A stretch of 64,000 nt of DNA from Melastoma dodecandrum (GCA_029817715.1 JARUPY010000235.1:310001-374000); one strand, 5' to 3'; shown: positions 11,565 through 23,975, counted from the stretch's first letter. The notes: a model not told the origin generated them from the letters alone. Program-made: numbers and translations.

Positions 11565-13363
11565 TCCATCTCGAGTTCGCCCTTACCCCGGGTTTACCGC
11601 TTGCACCCGTTATGGCGTTGTAGCCCTTCTACGTTTCCCTTGGCTTAGGATGCCGTTACCCGTCCATTTCTTTCACTCTCCTTTTGCGGCTCGTGGAAGG
11701 TACCCGCACTCCGTGTGGCGTATAAGCCGGAGTTGATATTTCGCCCTCCTCTGATTCCCTACCGTTATATCGCATTGGTCATTCTCTAGGAATCATTCAA
11801 TCTGATCCCCTTTTCGAATTATCCATTCACGTTTTCATCTTTCTGTCGTGCCTCTCCCACGACCCCTTTCCAGCTCGAGCATATAGAGATTTAGTCGACC
11901 GCTCATTCCGTGTTTCTCGACTTACGTGTTTGTCATGATTCCACAGTCCTTTCTCAGTCCTTCGGGCGATGATTATGGTCGCACTCCCAGATATAGTAAG
12001 TGAGAGTTTTGACTCGTTTACCCCCTTTCGCTGATTCCTAGTTGTATCGTCCTACCGTCTCCCCACATCTATGCCATCCAAGGGTGGGATAATTCACCGG
12101 TTCCCTCACCTCAGCATCCGGGGTCGGGGTGGCTCTCCGTTCTTCACCTTCCCCTTTTTCCCTGGCATCCAAGGGCGGGATAATTCACCGGTCCCCTCCA
12201 TTTATGCCTCATCCCTCTTACAGAGACCCCCGCAACTTATCCACTCTCGCCCTACCTATACTCATCATGCGTATGCACACCTAACCTGTTCGTCCTTTAT
12301 CCCGCTCTCACACGCATTCCTTCCACGTATTTGACATAATCCAGTATTTATTCCGCGCACACCCATCTAGGTAGTACCAGTTCACGACACATTTAGTGTC
12401 GTTAAGGCAGAGGCAGCCGAGGTCACGACATTACACCTCTCAAGTAAATTCCCTACATTCTGCACCTTAATTCCATCTATCTCCCTCTCTAACTCCGAGC
12501 TTATTTCCATCGAGTTAGATTCGTTATACCCTTTCTTCCGTGGACTTTCCTCCTTTTCCCATTCCGTGGTTTCATTGTCCCACTCTCATTCTAACTCTCT
12601 CCCCTCGGTTAGATAACCCTCCACTAGACCCCTCTAGTGTACCCCCTTTCTGGGGTCGTATTCCTGCCTTATACACACATTCTCCCTTACACCTTGCTCA
12701 ATTCTTATTCATTGCCCTTCCCTAGGATATCCTTCTTATCACTCCTCGTCAGCCTAAGCTACGATGCCAACTGTAAGGTTCCGAGTTTTTACCAATTTGA
12801 TGTCTCGTTATAACTTTATTTCCTAACCCATAATTGAGCAATGCAAGTTTGGGAGAATGGTATCTACCTTTATTTTAGATTTCCTTCGAAAGTCATCGCT
12901 TCTTACGACATCTCTTCTTCTACCTAAGTCCTGCACGTTGTATTATTATCGCGTTAGAGTACGCCTTTCCACCCTCCTGTTCAATTAGAACCGTGTGCTC
13001 TTATCGTTCGCCCAGGGCACTCCCTCGTGCCTCCCTATTCGGAGTCTCTGCCCCTTGAACCTTCGCATCCTTAACAATACCCTTATTCCAAGTTACTTAC
13101 CGATATTCCGCGGTACCTTTATTTGTCTTATCCCTAACTTCCTTAGTTCTCCTTTAACTCTATTATGTCTAGTGTCATTTCATCCTTAACTGACCTATTT
13201 CCTTCCTTATCTACGAGGCCTTTCTCTCTTACTTGTATCCGGGTACTATGTTTCGGTACACCTACGAGTTAGATGCAACCCTCAATCCTCCGTTTCCCTC
13301 ACATGCGCATCCTGATGGCTCCACCTTCCTTCTCCATTGGTCATTTGGTGGACACCTTACAGA
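11565..13363. repeat. Pyrimidine-rich non-coding sequence between the repeat copies
   Basis: It has the same C+T-rich composition as copies A and B and is probably part of the same element. It contains a local repeat: a CATCCAAGGGxGGGATAATTC block occurs near 12074 and again near 12168, each followed by ACCGGT. All ORFs are short and unrecognised. Confidence 0.5.
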
Positions 13364-14808
13364 TTCTATGTCCTTGTGTTACCCCCTTTTCCTTTTTCTC
13401 CTATGCTCATGATCCGTTCCTAGTCATCTCCTTTTTACTCCAGCCTTGTTCCCAACGTGCACCCTGGCATGTACGTTTTCCCTACATACCGTTTTTGTAC
13501 TTATTCTCATGTTCCTTTCCTACTTAGCTAGGATTCTCGAAAGGTTGTAACTTTACCACCACTAGTTCTCGATCCTCTACCAAACGCCCAATTGTCGCTT
13601 AAGCGATTCGTTCCAGCCCTTTTATGGTTATGTTTACGTTCCGACCCTAGAAGTTCTAAAGCCCTCGACTTTCTCCCTGATACTTACTCTAAACAGTCCC
13701 ATTCCCTTAGGTACCCCGCATATGTATCGTCTAAGGACTCTGCTTGGAGCCTCCGTGACGTTCCGTCATTCCTTACGTTCCAAGTTTGCAACTTTCTTCG
13801 TTACCATGCATGTTCACCTCATTTACTCACTGATCACCCAAGCACGTCTTCATTCAAGTACATCTAACAAAAGGGGTAAGGAGGTCCGACGTACCTAAAT
13901 AGTAGCTTGATCCGCAAGTAAGCACCTTCCTTGCACCTTTTCTTCGTGATACTCCTCCTTCTCCCCGGGATCAACCTCTGATCCCCTCCTTCCTCCCTTG
14001 TTAGCCTTCTCCTTCCTTCCCTTTCTTGTTCTTAGAGTGGAGTGGGGTTTCCGAGAAATAAAGTGGGCCGCCCCTCAGGTCGTCCTTTATCCTCTCTTTT
14101 TAATTCGATTGCGTCCTATCGGGTAGGTGTGGCTTCACCCCGTCAAAGTATTTTACTCCCTTGATACTTGGTATAGAGTTTCCACTCGGTAACTCCTTGG
14201 GAGGGGTTCATTGACCTTAGTCAAAACCCCCGTCTTCCCTCCTTCCTCCGGGCCTTACGCTGGCCCTAGCTCAAGCCTTGAAACGGCTCTCATCCGGGCC
14301 TATCAACGGCCCTTATACGAGCCTTGCCTCCTTCAACCCTCATATATCACAGCCTTCCCTTGTCAACTGATCCCGTACCGTTTCCTTGGCCCGAAATTAG
14401 GCCCCCTCTTTCGTATCGCCTCTCCCTTGAACATTCTCAATTCGGATGGTCTAGTATATCCGTCCTTACCCGCAGCGTTTCCTTATCCCGCACTCATCCA
14501 TTCCTTCCCATGTTACCTCTTTTCAATGCTCCATCTGCTTCCCCAATAGTGATGTACCCTTCTCCTTATGTTGAAGGTTCTAGTCCATTCTCTTTTCATT
14601 CTCGTTGCTTGTTACCGTTCCGCCCATGCAGCTCATATCTGCACCCGTTCGTTTTCCTTTGTCATTTCTTGACCATGCCCTTCCCATCCCAAGGATGCTT
14701 CCCTCTCATCATATTCGAATTCTTGGGTGCTTCTCTCTCTTCACGGTGTCATACCCGAAGGCCCCCTGATTGCTCAAGGGCGTCTCCTCCTCGCCTCTTA
14801 TTGTTGGA
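13364..14808. repeat. Pyrimidine-rich dispersed repeat, copy B
   Basis: It matches 1-823 followed by 9200-9989 without the copia insertion, so it shows the uninterrupted state. Small indels and scattered substitutions separate the copies. The match may continue to the left of 13364, because copy A is cut by the window edge. If A and B are the LTRs of one element, the 11.6-13.4 kb stretch would be its interior; this is inference. Confidence 0.75.
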
Positions 14809-15529
14809 ACTCACAACACCTCTTTGGTCCTTCACCACCCTTCCATTCCTTCATCCTAATCATCCCCCAGATCCGTTCCGTGGTCCTCAAAATTCATAAA
14901 AATCCATATCGTTACACCTACCCCTCTACAATCACGGACGATCTATTTCATGATTTGGGCGGTGTCATAGATTCGGGAATGCACAACCAGGCAGCAGTAG
15001 AAAACCATTTAGATGGCATTTATTGTAGTCATGTAAAGCGCGCTCTGGCATGGCTTAACTTTTTCTTTGTCAGGCCTTAGGAGTCAACCTTCGATTAATA
15101 TGACCTTAAGCCGAGATATAAGCAGTAGAAATTAATGAGCAAAGAACATGTGTTTTAATGTTCAGTGTGTATAATGTCCAAACGGGGTTTTAGTCTTGAG
15201 ATTTTTTGTAATCATGGTAACTCATCATTCATACTAGAAATCTCCATCATTAAATATCAAAATTAATTAGATGGATGTCTACTATAAAGTGATGGTTAGT
15301 CTTAAATGACATTCAACCACCTTTAACCTAGACTCATCTAGCTTGATTGAGATATGGGGGGCATATCACTAAAATTGAAGATTGCCTTCGTTAAATTAAC
15401 CACGAATTTATTTATTGAATACAAGCTGTGAAGGTAGATGTGAGCTCAATTTTCAATGTATGGAGAACACCAACACCCAAACCATATTTGATTCCATAGT
15501 TCGATCGGTTGCATCAATACCATATAAAG
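14809..15529. other. Non-coding stretch, nothing recognised
   Basis: Composition changes from C-rich to AT-rich near 15080. Only short ORFs without recognisable domains are present. The right part may be decayed upstream sequence of the FAR1/MULE remnant that follows. Confidence 0.4.
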
Positions 15530-16176
15530 TATGTCGGAGGAAAACTTCATAGGAATGTCATATGTCGCCATAGAGGAGGCAAATAACTTTTTCGGTATTT
15601 ATGCGGTTGTTAGTGGTTTTCCATTCATAAACAAGATTTATGATGATGGTGGAACGATGATTATGTAATTCACATATGGTTTTGCTCAAGGCAAGGCTTT
15701 ATGGGTCAAAAGGACGAACAAGCCATATCAATGCATTTTCGACAGTCAAGTCGTGTTGGCTGCTACACGGCATTAGAAATTTTAGAAGCGAATATGACAG
15801 CAGTCCAGAATATGCTTGGTGTTAGCTTATGGCAGTGCGACATCATGCTGCTTATTACACTCACATCTGGTGGAAACAACATTATTGGTTTTCTCATGAA
15901 TAACATGAATAAATACATTAATGTAAGTTGTTGTGTAACTGGTAAAGATGCGTCTAATTTTGATGTAGCTTTTGCGTATCTACTGTCCAAGAAACAGGAT
16001 AACCCGAGTATGGCTTTGGTTACATTCGTCAACCTTCATGAAGTTACCTAACTATAATGGGTCGATAGTACATGTAGGCAAGATTAACATGCATTTGGAG
16101 ATATTATTTCACTAGATTCCACTTTCAAGAGAAATGCCTACAGAATGCAAATGATGGTTATCGTCGATGTTAATCA
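15530..16176 (+). pseudogene. Decayed MULE/FAR1-type transposase fragment
   Basis: Several frames together resemble the N-terminal half of FAR1/FRS-like Mutator transposases. Near 15530-15650 a segment reads like the FAR1 DNA-binding domain (EEANNFFGIYAVVSGF). Near 15930-16030 a segment DASNFDVAFAYLLSKKQDNP resembles the D-x-YL-x-K-x-NP block. Near 16094-16175 a frame reads FGDIISLDSTFKRNAYRM and then VDVNHPH. This last part corresponds to the first catalytic aspartate region of MULE transposases. Frameshifts and stops separate the pieces, and the rest of the transposase is missing because a copia LTR begins at about 16192. Whether it came from a transposon or a domesticated FRS gene cannot be told. 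Confidence 0.6.
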
Positions 16177-16191
16177 CCCACACTAGATGGA

Positions 16192-17826
16192 TGTCTTTGA
16201 TAATGAGTTTGACGAGCTATGTTGTTAAACAACAATACAATGTTACTATAATATTACACTTATCTTTAAGGATTAGGTTGAGGACTGTGTTACTATGTTA
16301 CAGTAAGACCTTATTATATTACTACGCTCCAAATATGGAAGCATAACTTTTATTTATATATTAAATAATTTGTTAGAGTAATTTGATGTATATATGTTTA
16401 ATATAATTCAAATGTCCATATTCATTTTATTGGATGTCCAAATTATCTTAATCAGATATGTATATTCTTAATAATGTTTTGGAAATAAAATTTCCAACCC
16501 CGGCAAGGTGACTTTGCAAAAGGATGATGGTCAAATCAAATCACTTTGATTTTGATTTTATAAGTTAATATGATAAGTCTTTATGAGGTTAATTATCTTT
16601 AAACATGGAAATTAATTAGTCAATTAAAATAGAATTTAATAATTTTAGAAATTTACCGTTTGGAAAGTTCCCTTCTCATTCACAGTGACTATTGAGCAAG
16701 TATTTGCTCAGATGAATCCGACCTACTGTGATTCGATAGTTTGGGAAACAAGTCTGTGGACTATGTGATTGGTGTGAGCTGTGTGTCTGTGTGATCTGTG
16801 TGATTGGGCGAGGAAAGGAGAGTGGCATGTGATTGTTTGGTATCTACCTCTCACAATTGCGTGTGAGTGTGCCAAGGATTGTGTGTTACCATGGTCGTCC
16901 TGAGAGTAACCGTGTCCCCGGGGCGTTCAAAGAGTGGCTGATGAATTGTCTTCGGGGAGCTAAGTGAATATGGTATGTTTTGCGGTAACCAGTTGCTATT
17001 TCATTAGCAGGAAGTCGTTCTTGTAGTGTCTTTTCGTAGGAAGCCACGAACCGAATGAATTTGTGCAGTTAGAAACCTACTTGGGTGCGCGCCAGAAGTA
17101 TCGTGCCTGCAGGGTAGAACAGGAGTTGGGAACGTCTTCAGAGTGAAAAGAGGTCCCCTTGAGCGACAGAGATAGTTGTACAGAAGTCTAAACCTCTAGA
17201 AGGGACAATGGAGCCGGTTGTGTGGGAGCAACCATAGTTAAAAATTCCACCCTAGGCATTGGGTGTGTAGTGCAGTGAGTCACGAGTGTGATAACCATGC
17301 ACGCTCAAACTGTGTGTAGGACGGATACCTCGATTTTGTTGTATGAGAAGTCCGGTTTTGATGTGTGAGGAACCAACCCTTATTTCTCTCTATTCTAAGT
17401 GACTCTTCATGGTAGTCTCTCTGGTGTTCATAAACACCTTTTTAGTGTGAGCATCCTACTATTGGAAATGATAAGGCGTCCGGAGAGTGAGGAGTTGATC
17501 GATTGTCAAGAGGAGGATCTCCAATTTTGTTTAAGGATTTTTAATCTCACATCGTGAGAGTCACATCCTAGTGCAAGAGCATTTTTGTACCCATTATATT
17601 ATATAGTTGAATCACCTCAGTTGTGGGAAGTAGACGTAGGTCGATTAAGGCCTAACCAATATAAAACTACTATATCCATTACAATCGTATCGCTTACAGC
17701 AAGTATATCTCATTATCTGAGTAATGCTTTACTATGATACATAACGTTTTCGCTTACTTCGAGAAGGACGTAACTAAGTGACAACACTAATTCATCTCAT
17801 TCTTAGTGTAACTAAACGATCCAACA
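16192..17826 (+). mobile_element. 5' LTR of a decayed copia element
   Basis: It begins TGTCTTTGATAATGAG and ends GATCCAACA, immediately followed by a primer-site-like sequence and a gag remnant. This sets both its right edge and its direction. It is about 1.63 kb long. The middle resembles 10450-11330. No matching 3' LTR or target duplication was found; the element is cut off at about 18.4 kb. Confidence 0.6.
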
Positions 17827-17827
17827 A

Positions 17828-17845
17828 TTATTATCAAAGCAGGTT
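17828..17845 (+). other. Primer binding site, tRNA-Met type (decayed)
   Basis: TTATTATCAAAGCAGG is the usual copia site TGGTATCAGAGCAGG with G-to-A and similar changes. It sits directly after the LTR end. Confidence 0.6.
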
Positions 17846-18004
17846 TGCTGGAACACTTTTTGTGTAATAGTGACTACAGACACCTATTGCTACATCTAAC
17901 GGTCACAACAACGTGTTGCGGAAACATTGATTTAAGCACAACAAGGTGTTGTTTCAAAGAAAATTGTGTCGTGCACATCAGATCTCAAAACTGAGGAAAG
18001 ATGG

Positions 18005-18395
18005 CTCTTAATTGATGGTCATTCGATCACGTTCCCCGCTTTTTGTAGGACAACACTTCTCATATTGGAAAATGAGAATGAAGTTGTTCATATAAGTAAA
18101 AGAAGTCGACTACTGGCAAATTATAATGTAAGAAGACCTCATGAGTCCTCCATCTAATCCTAGCTATTCTCGCCATGAACTTGATAGAAAGATAATCATC
18201 GTCCTCAATACTAAGGCAATGCGCTACTTAGTATGCGCATTTGTTGGTGCCGATTTAGAAACGTGCTTCCCCCACGGGTTTCCCCGTGTGCCTCCAATCT
18301 TGCGCTCCATCTTCAATAAATCATTCACAAGGATGATTGAGCTTCAAGATCCGTGTGTCAAATTCTTGAAATTCACATATGATGTTCATGCATAG
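18005..18395 (+). pseudogene. Decayed copia gag fragment
   Basis: One frame reads SITFPAF (about 18023). After a one-base shift it reads VGQHFSYWKMRMKLFI (about 18045-18095), the hallmark start of SIRE-type and related copia gag proteins. A later frame (18141-18395) continues with HELDRKIIIVLNTKAMRYLV followed by CAF, matching the block with conserved Ala-Met and Cys-Ala that follows in this family. Stops and at least one frameshift make it non-functional. It belongs with the LTR at 16192-17826, and nothing after gag remains. Confidence 0.6.
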
Positions 18396-18439
18396 GAAAA
18401 CGAGAAAGTGGTTGAATGCAATCGTAAAGTCAAACATGC

Positions 18440-19340
18440 GCACAAATACAAAAACAATATACGCAGGTCCAAACAATATACCATAAATTCACCTAGGATT
18501 CTCCGAATTAAGTGAAATTAAAATAAACAGATTTGTATTTGAATGAGAAATTCACATGTGATATTGTACTCAAATCCAACGGTGGGATGTTCTGGAATCA
18601 AGGGAGAAGCGCGGTTGTCCATGGAAATATAACACCCCATGTTTGAAGATTTTTTCCCATCATATCCCAATATCTTGATCAGTTTATCGAATCACAAAAT
18701 TATTTCACAGAAAGCTCATGAAATAGAGAAGTCACACGCCAATTTTTAGCTAAATCCAGTGGAGGAATTTAGACTTATTCACGCGCAAAGTTGGACATTC
18801 GTGCAGGCTTTCCCAATTGTCGCGAATTAGGACTTTAAAGAAAAAACTAAAACGTGATATACGCATTAGATAAAAATACACACCATATGTCCTGATGATT
18901 GGACTTAAGTGATGGGCATAGCTATCAATTGTGGTGGTGATCTAACGGTGGGATTGTTCAGAATCATGCAAATAATGTTACCGCAATGTATGAACATTCC
19001 AGCTCTGCATGTGTTCTGTTTATCGGTTCATGTCTAAATCCGCCCTAATCTTCAACAGTCAAAATATATATGTATATAACATTCTTTTAGTCTAGTTTAT
19101 TTCTAAAAGTTTGGAGACGATACAACGGTCAGATCTGTTGAGTTCCCCTCAGTTGATCAGATCGATACCGGACTGCGTGCACATCATCTGCTTCTGGGGT
19201 CTTATCTTAGTCCTTGATCATCAGAAAAATATAAGAAAAAATTATTCAAGGCCATCGCTCATTGAGGATCATTTGGCAAAGATGTCAAAGTCAACCGACA
19301 TACGTAACCCATTCGAAAAGGCTCCTTCGGAACTACGAAG
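18440..19340. repeat. Dispersed repeat, copy 1
   Basis: It aligns in patches with 57490-58175. Shared features are a GGTGGxGATCTAAxxGTG block (near 18938 and 57827), a CATTGAGGATCATTT block (19258 and 58098) and an AACCCATTCGAAAAGG / AATCCCTTCGAAAGGA block (19306 and 58144). A block reading ATCCAACGGTGGGATGTTC or similar also recurs inside this copy (about 18576 and 18947). It is non-coding and probably an LTR or leader of an unassigned retroelement. Confidence 0.5.
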
Positions 19341-21383
19341 GAGGCCTTAGCTCGTTAATGCTGGAGAGGGAGAGTCTTTGGCTTCGTTTTTCTGTGTGTA
19401 AAGATGAGTTGGCCTCTGAATTCTGGCAGGGGAGTAGAACGTCTTATAGAATGATTTATTTTATTGATTATCTGTGTTTGAAGGGTCGTGCATCTAGATT
19501 CGTCTCCCCTCTTTTCAAAAAGAATAATTGTTCGTGTCTTCGTTTCTTGACTAAAACTGATCGTGATTTCTTGCTTATTGTGTTTAGAAAATTTATTGTG
19601 ATTTGATTGGTTGATTTTTTTAAATTAATCATCGGCTTCCATTTCATTATAAATAAAGTGAGACCAATTTGAGGTGTTACACCCTTTCTTGTCTTAGTTG
19701 CAAGCGATTTCTTTCCCATTGCATTCTCGTCCCACCGTATTAGGCCAATTACCACGATCAATCGATCAAAATAAGGTACAATTTGCACAAACTTCAGTTC
19801 ATAAGTACAGTGTGTATAGTTGCATCTAATGTAAGCTAAAACCATTATGTTAGTGTATCCATTACCATGTTTCAAATTCCTTAAAGTAGGTTGGGAAAGG
19901 ACATGAACTTCATCACGAATAGATCGCAGTCCGCCCTAAAGTAAGAAAAAAAATGTCGTGGGCATTTGACTTTAATTTCATACTCGTTTCCAGTTTGAAG
20001 TTGTAATGGGACCCTTGTTGGATAGGTGATTGACCATGTATAATGACTGGCACATCTCTGAGTGCATGTGATCATTTCTTCTTGTTCTCTTCTAGAATGA
20101 TGCTAAGTAGTCTTACCACACTTTTGTACAAGTGTTATCTTCCCTAGAAGTTTGGGACCCTACTTGCCGTTTTGTCTATAATGAATATCTCATGGGAAGC
20201 GAAGTTCGTGACTTGCAATGTCTAGTGAGATTCGGACACAAACAAATAAGAGTATCTGTCATGACGAGTGAAATTCCATATCTGTTTGCATTACTATAAA
20301 GTGTCCATTTAATTGAGCCAGATAGAGTAAACTATATGGTTAAGGACTACCATTTCCACATCTTCATTGTTGCCCAATTAACATGCAAACATGTGGTGTA
20401 GATGACTCCTAGAAAACTAGAAATTGTAAGCATATTCTTGGGACTATATTTATGCATTGCTAATGCCTGTATTATGGGGTAGTGGATATAAGTTTACTGT
20501 TGAGTAAGCCTCACATATTAAATATAATATGATGTTTAAAACTGGGTAATTTCATACACCTAACCAACTTGACAAGTACCACGTCCTTATTGGCTCATTC
20601 TCATTATTATTCATCATAACTGCATGGAAGTCGATAGTCTGCAAATGAGCCCAATCAATGTCTACAAATGGAAAAAATTATTGCTCTGTAACGTTCTCGA
20701 TACCAAATTCTTACATCATTGTGAATCCATCGATTGGGCTTGAGGGACATTGTGGCCTGCCTTAATATGCTAACAACATCAGAAAAATAAAGTATCTCAC
20801 TACAACCGAGTGTTGATACCTTATACATTGCCTTTTCATACACATACAATATATCAAAATGATAATGCAAGGATAATTAACCAAACTTAGGAATTAGTCC
20901 TTCATTCCAAGCTTAACTCATAATATTTCTATCGGTCATCGAAACACAATTAATGTCTGAAACCGGGACATGTCTTGGCAATACTTTATAAACTTCCTAT
21001 TTACACATGACATCATAATTCATAGTTGTGTGGTTAAATATGAGAAAGTACAAATTTGTACATTGACTCATATGCTATCAGCTTGTACCTCTGAAATGTC
21101 TACAACCTTTTGCTTAGGTTGTTGTAGATTATGCTTTACATTGACCCAATCAGAGGTAGTTATGCCTTTGACAAATTCCATAGTTATCTTATTCGTAGGA
21201 AAGTGATATTGTTTACTCATCATGGTGCTATCACTTGATCTCCAAAAAAGAGGCTAAGCTACGATTGATGAGATGGATTCTTCTTTGTTAAAAGTTTGAT
21301 CTTGAAATTAAAGACAAAAAAAAAAGATCTAAGAAACAGGAAGTCGATCATGGTCGAACCATGTGACTTAATCTCAGGAGAAG
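19341..21383. other. Decayed sequence, not assigned
   Basis: AT-rich with short ORFs on both strands (for example 19468-19875 and 20655-20870, both minus strand), none of which I recognise. It lies upstream of the Athila-type integrase remnant and could hold eroded gag/pol sequence of that element or another insertion. I found no reverse transcriptase motif. Confidence 0.3.
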
Positions 21384-22606
21384 TTGGTGATGGACGAGTT
21401 ATTCCCGGATGAACAAATAATTACATTAAATAATTTGTCTTATCATTGGTACGAGTCATTTCTCGTCTTTGATCATATCCATTGGACTTTACTCCTCAAT
21501 AGAAAAAGAAATTGTTACATATTTCTCTTTAAGCATTGTGTTTATCAAGATATAAAGAGATGTATACCAGATTAGGAAGTCAAAGTCATCCTCAAGCACT
21601 GCCATTCATCCACTTATGACGAACACTTTGGAAGGAGATCGAACAGCAGCCGAAGTTCTGCAATCTGGATTTCACTAGGTAACAAACTTTAATGATTCAT
21701 ATAATTGTATTGCATCTTGTGACATGTGTCAGAGTGTTAGAGACATATTCGGGAGACACGATATCGCATTATAAAGCATCCTTGAGGTTGACTCTCTGAT
21801 GTCTAGGGTATCAATTTTATGGGACCTTTTATTTCATCGTTCAATAATAATGTACATCCTTATGGTTGTTGATTATATTTCAAAGTGGGTGGAAAGAATA
21901 CTTTACCCACTAATAATTCTGTGTAAGTTCTTAAAAAACAGATCTTTACCTGATTTGCACACCCAGAGCGATCTTAACTGATAAAGGGATGCACGTTTGT
22001 AATAAATAATTCGATAAATTACTTCGGAAGTGTTGCATCAAGCACAAAATAGCTACACAGTGTCATCCACGTATAAGCAGACAAGTCGATGATTCTAATT
22101 GAAAAATCAAGCATATTCTACAGAAAATGTGCGTGCAATGAGAAAGGATTCGTCGAAAAAGTTAGATGATACGTTGTGGGCATACAAGACAACATATAAA
22201 AATCCAATTTGAATGTAACTATATAGGTTGGTGTTTAGCAAGGCATGTCTTGTTCTAATAGAAAATGAACACAAGACGTATTGGGCTTTGAAGAAATTGA
22301 ATTTTTTATTTAAGAAAATCAATGAAAGACGACTCAATCAATTGAGTGAACTTTTGCAACTTCCTCCACAAGTAGACAAAAGTGCGAGAGTACACAAATA
22401 TAAGACAAAAATGGCATGATAGTAAGATCATCCATGCTTTAAACCAGGCCAACTAGCTTTATATTCAACACTCGACTCAAGCTATTCACTGGAAAGCTGA
22501 AATCATGATAGTCAGGGTCGTTCAGTGGTGTTGAAGTACTTACATGGTATGGTTGAATTATTGAAGGAGAGTTTTGGGAGAATGTTCAAAGTGAATGGAC
22601 AATGAC
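21384..22606 (+). pseudogene. Athila-type Ty3/gypsy pol remnant (end of RNase H and integrase)
   Basis: Successive frames give the familiar order of Athila integrases. MDELFPDEQI starts at about 21387. LFKHCVYQDIKRCIPD is near 21525. A zinc-finger part reads LKHCHSSTY (about 21590), followed by CDMCQSV near 21720. A core fragment near 21850 reads YILMVVDYISKWVE. A segment near 22265 reads HKTYWALKKLNF. The C-terminal part near 22440-22600 reads KPGQL and ends in FKVNGQ. Many stops and frameshifts separate these pieces, and the DDE core is incomplete, so it cannot be active. Orientation and content fit the 3' ORF and tail that follow. Confidence 0.8.
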
Positions 22607-22979
22607 TCTTCTTTTATTTTAAAAACTGATAATGTTTTTCATTTTATTTCTGGGGGGATAGGAGAATGCGTCTTCCAATCTAAATGATACAAATTTGGAG
22701 AATCAACAACACATCACAAAAACTGTGGAGGACGCGTCCTTCGAGTCTAAAGAACATGTCATGCCCTTTATTATTTTTTATTAAAGAGGGATATACGAGG
22801 GGACCTACCCATCTCCGTGGGTGCACGCTAATCCATCTGTATTTTGTTGGGGGGAATAGATCCAAGACTTCGCACTATCCCCAATAATTCCCGGTTAGAT
22901 TTACTTGCTTGTGTGTTTAGAGATCGACTTGAATTTGGTAAAACAACGAGATGGGATTGAAAAGAACCAAGAAGGGGTA
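22607..22979 (+). other. Spacer between integrase remnant and 3' ORF
   Basis: AT-rich, no coding sequence recognised. It corresponds to the region between pol and the extra 3' ORF in Athila-type elements. Confidence 0.4.
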
Positions 22980-23975
22980 TGAATTGCAAGTGGGCATAAT
23001 TAAGCCGGTTTAGTGAGGCTATGGATAAATGAAAAGCCTTTCATCGTTGATCGCGGGTTCAACCTACCATTTAAGGATCTGTTTTATCATTGGGCCATGC
23101 AATTACTGTTGTGGTTAGTGAATTTTATGCTAGTGTTCTCGATCACAAGGATAACAAAGTGTAGGTGTGGGGAAAGAAGGTGTCTTTCGATGGTAACACA
23201 ATCAATGACATGTTCAAGATACTTGTCCCGGAGGTAGATAAGTATGCAGCGTTAGCGTCCGCTGAGTTCAATTATTCACATGTTGTTGCGAGTAGAGTTT
23301 TAACAAAGACGGAGAAGTCTTGTCATATGGCTTAAGACAAATTCATGGTTGTTTAGCAAAGCGCCTTAACAAATATGGCTTAAGACGGTTTTGTTTTGTT
23401 TCTTACAAAATGTTATCGGTCGCTAACCATAATTTGTGTAGAAGAGAGCGTGTCATCTTGATTTATACCATTCTTACTGGAAAGTGCATCAATATCAACA
23501 ACTTAATCCACAAACTCATTTCTTAATAAGCACTAAATGGGATTTTTGTTTCCACGCTTCATCACGACACTTTGTTGTCAAGTTGGGTTCCCACTTGATG
23601 ATCATGAAGAGATCATCCATCCCATCAGGAACATTGATGACCGAAAATTACATCAATGGCCTGGTCAAATCATCCAAAAGAATACAGATACAGTACGCAT
23701 GCATCATAAAAGCTAAACGGACTAAGGCATCGAGTTCTCAAGGAGGTGGACACACCATGAAGGAACGCATGCGAAAGTTGAAAATCAAAGACGAATTTCG
23801 GGCATCTTACGTTGAGCATTGTTTTAAGATGGTGGAGGAGATGTTCAGATTTCATGGTGCAGCCTCCAAGATCGATATGGTGGGGCATGCCATGGGCAGA
23901 ATACTAACAAGATGATGAGAATGTTTCAGATGACGATAAAGGTTTTCAAGGCTCCGATGATGACACCGACAACTA
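22980..23975 (+). pseudogene. Athila 3' ORF (plant transposon protein domain) remnant
   Basis: Frames in this stretch resemble the plant protein domain often labelled 'putative plant transposon protein', found downstream of pol in Athila-like elements in the env-like position. Visible parts are FIVDRGFNLPFKDLF (about 23043), WGKKVSFDGNTINDMF (near 23170), and then RVILIYTILTGKCININNLI (about 23450). The latter matches the conserved LLxYAILTGKxIN-like block. A longer open segment (23484-23915) carries the C-terminal part. Frameshifts between blocks make it a pseudogene. No convincing signal peptide or membrane segment is visible, so an envelope function is not supported. Confidence 0.65.

Noticed and set aside
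19468..19875. 135-residue minus-strand ORF with an RWDE motif, considered as an ARF-like fragment
   Set aside because: Only a four-residue resemblance; no further auxin response factor motif.
22980..23975. Viral envelope gene
   Set aside because: No signal peptide, membrane anchor or cysteine pattern; it matches the plant transposon protein type instead.
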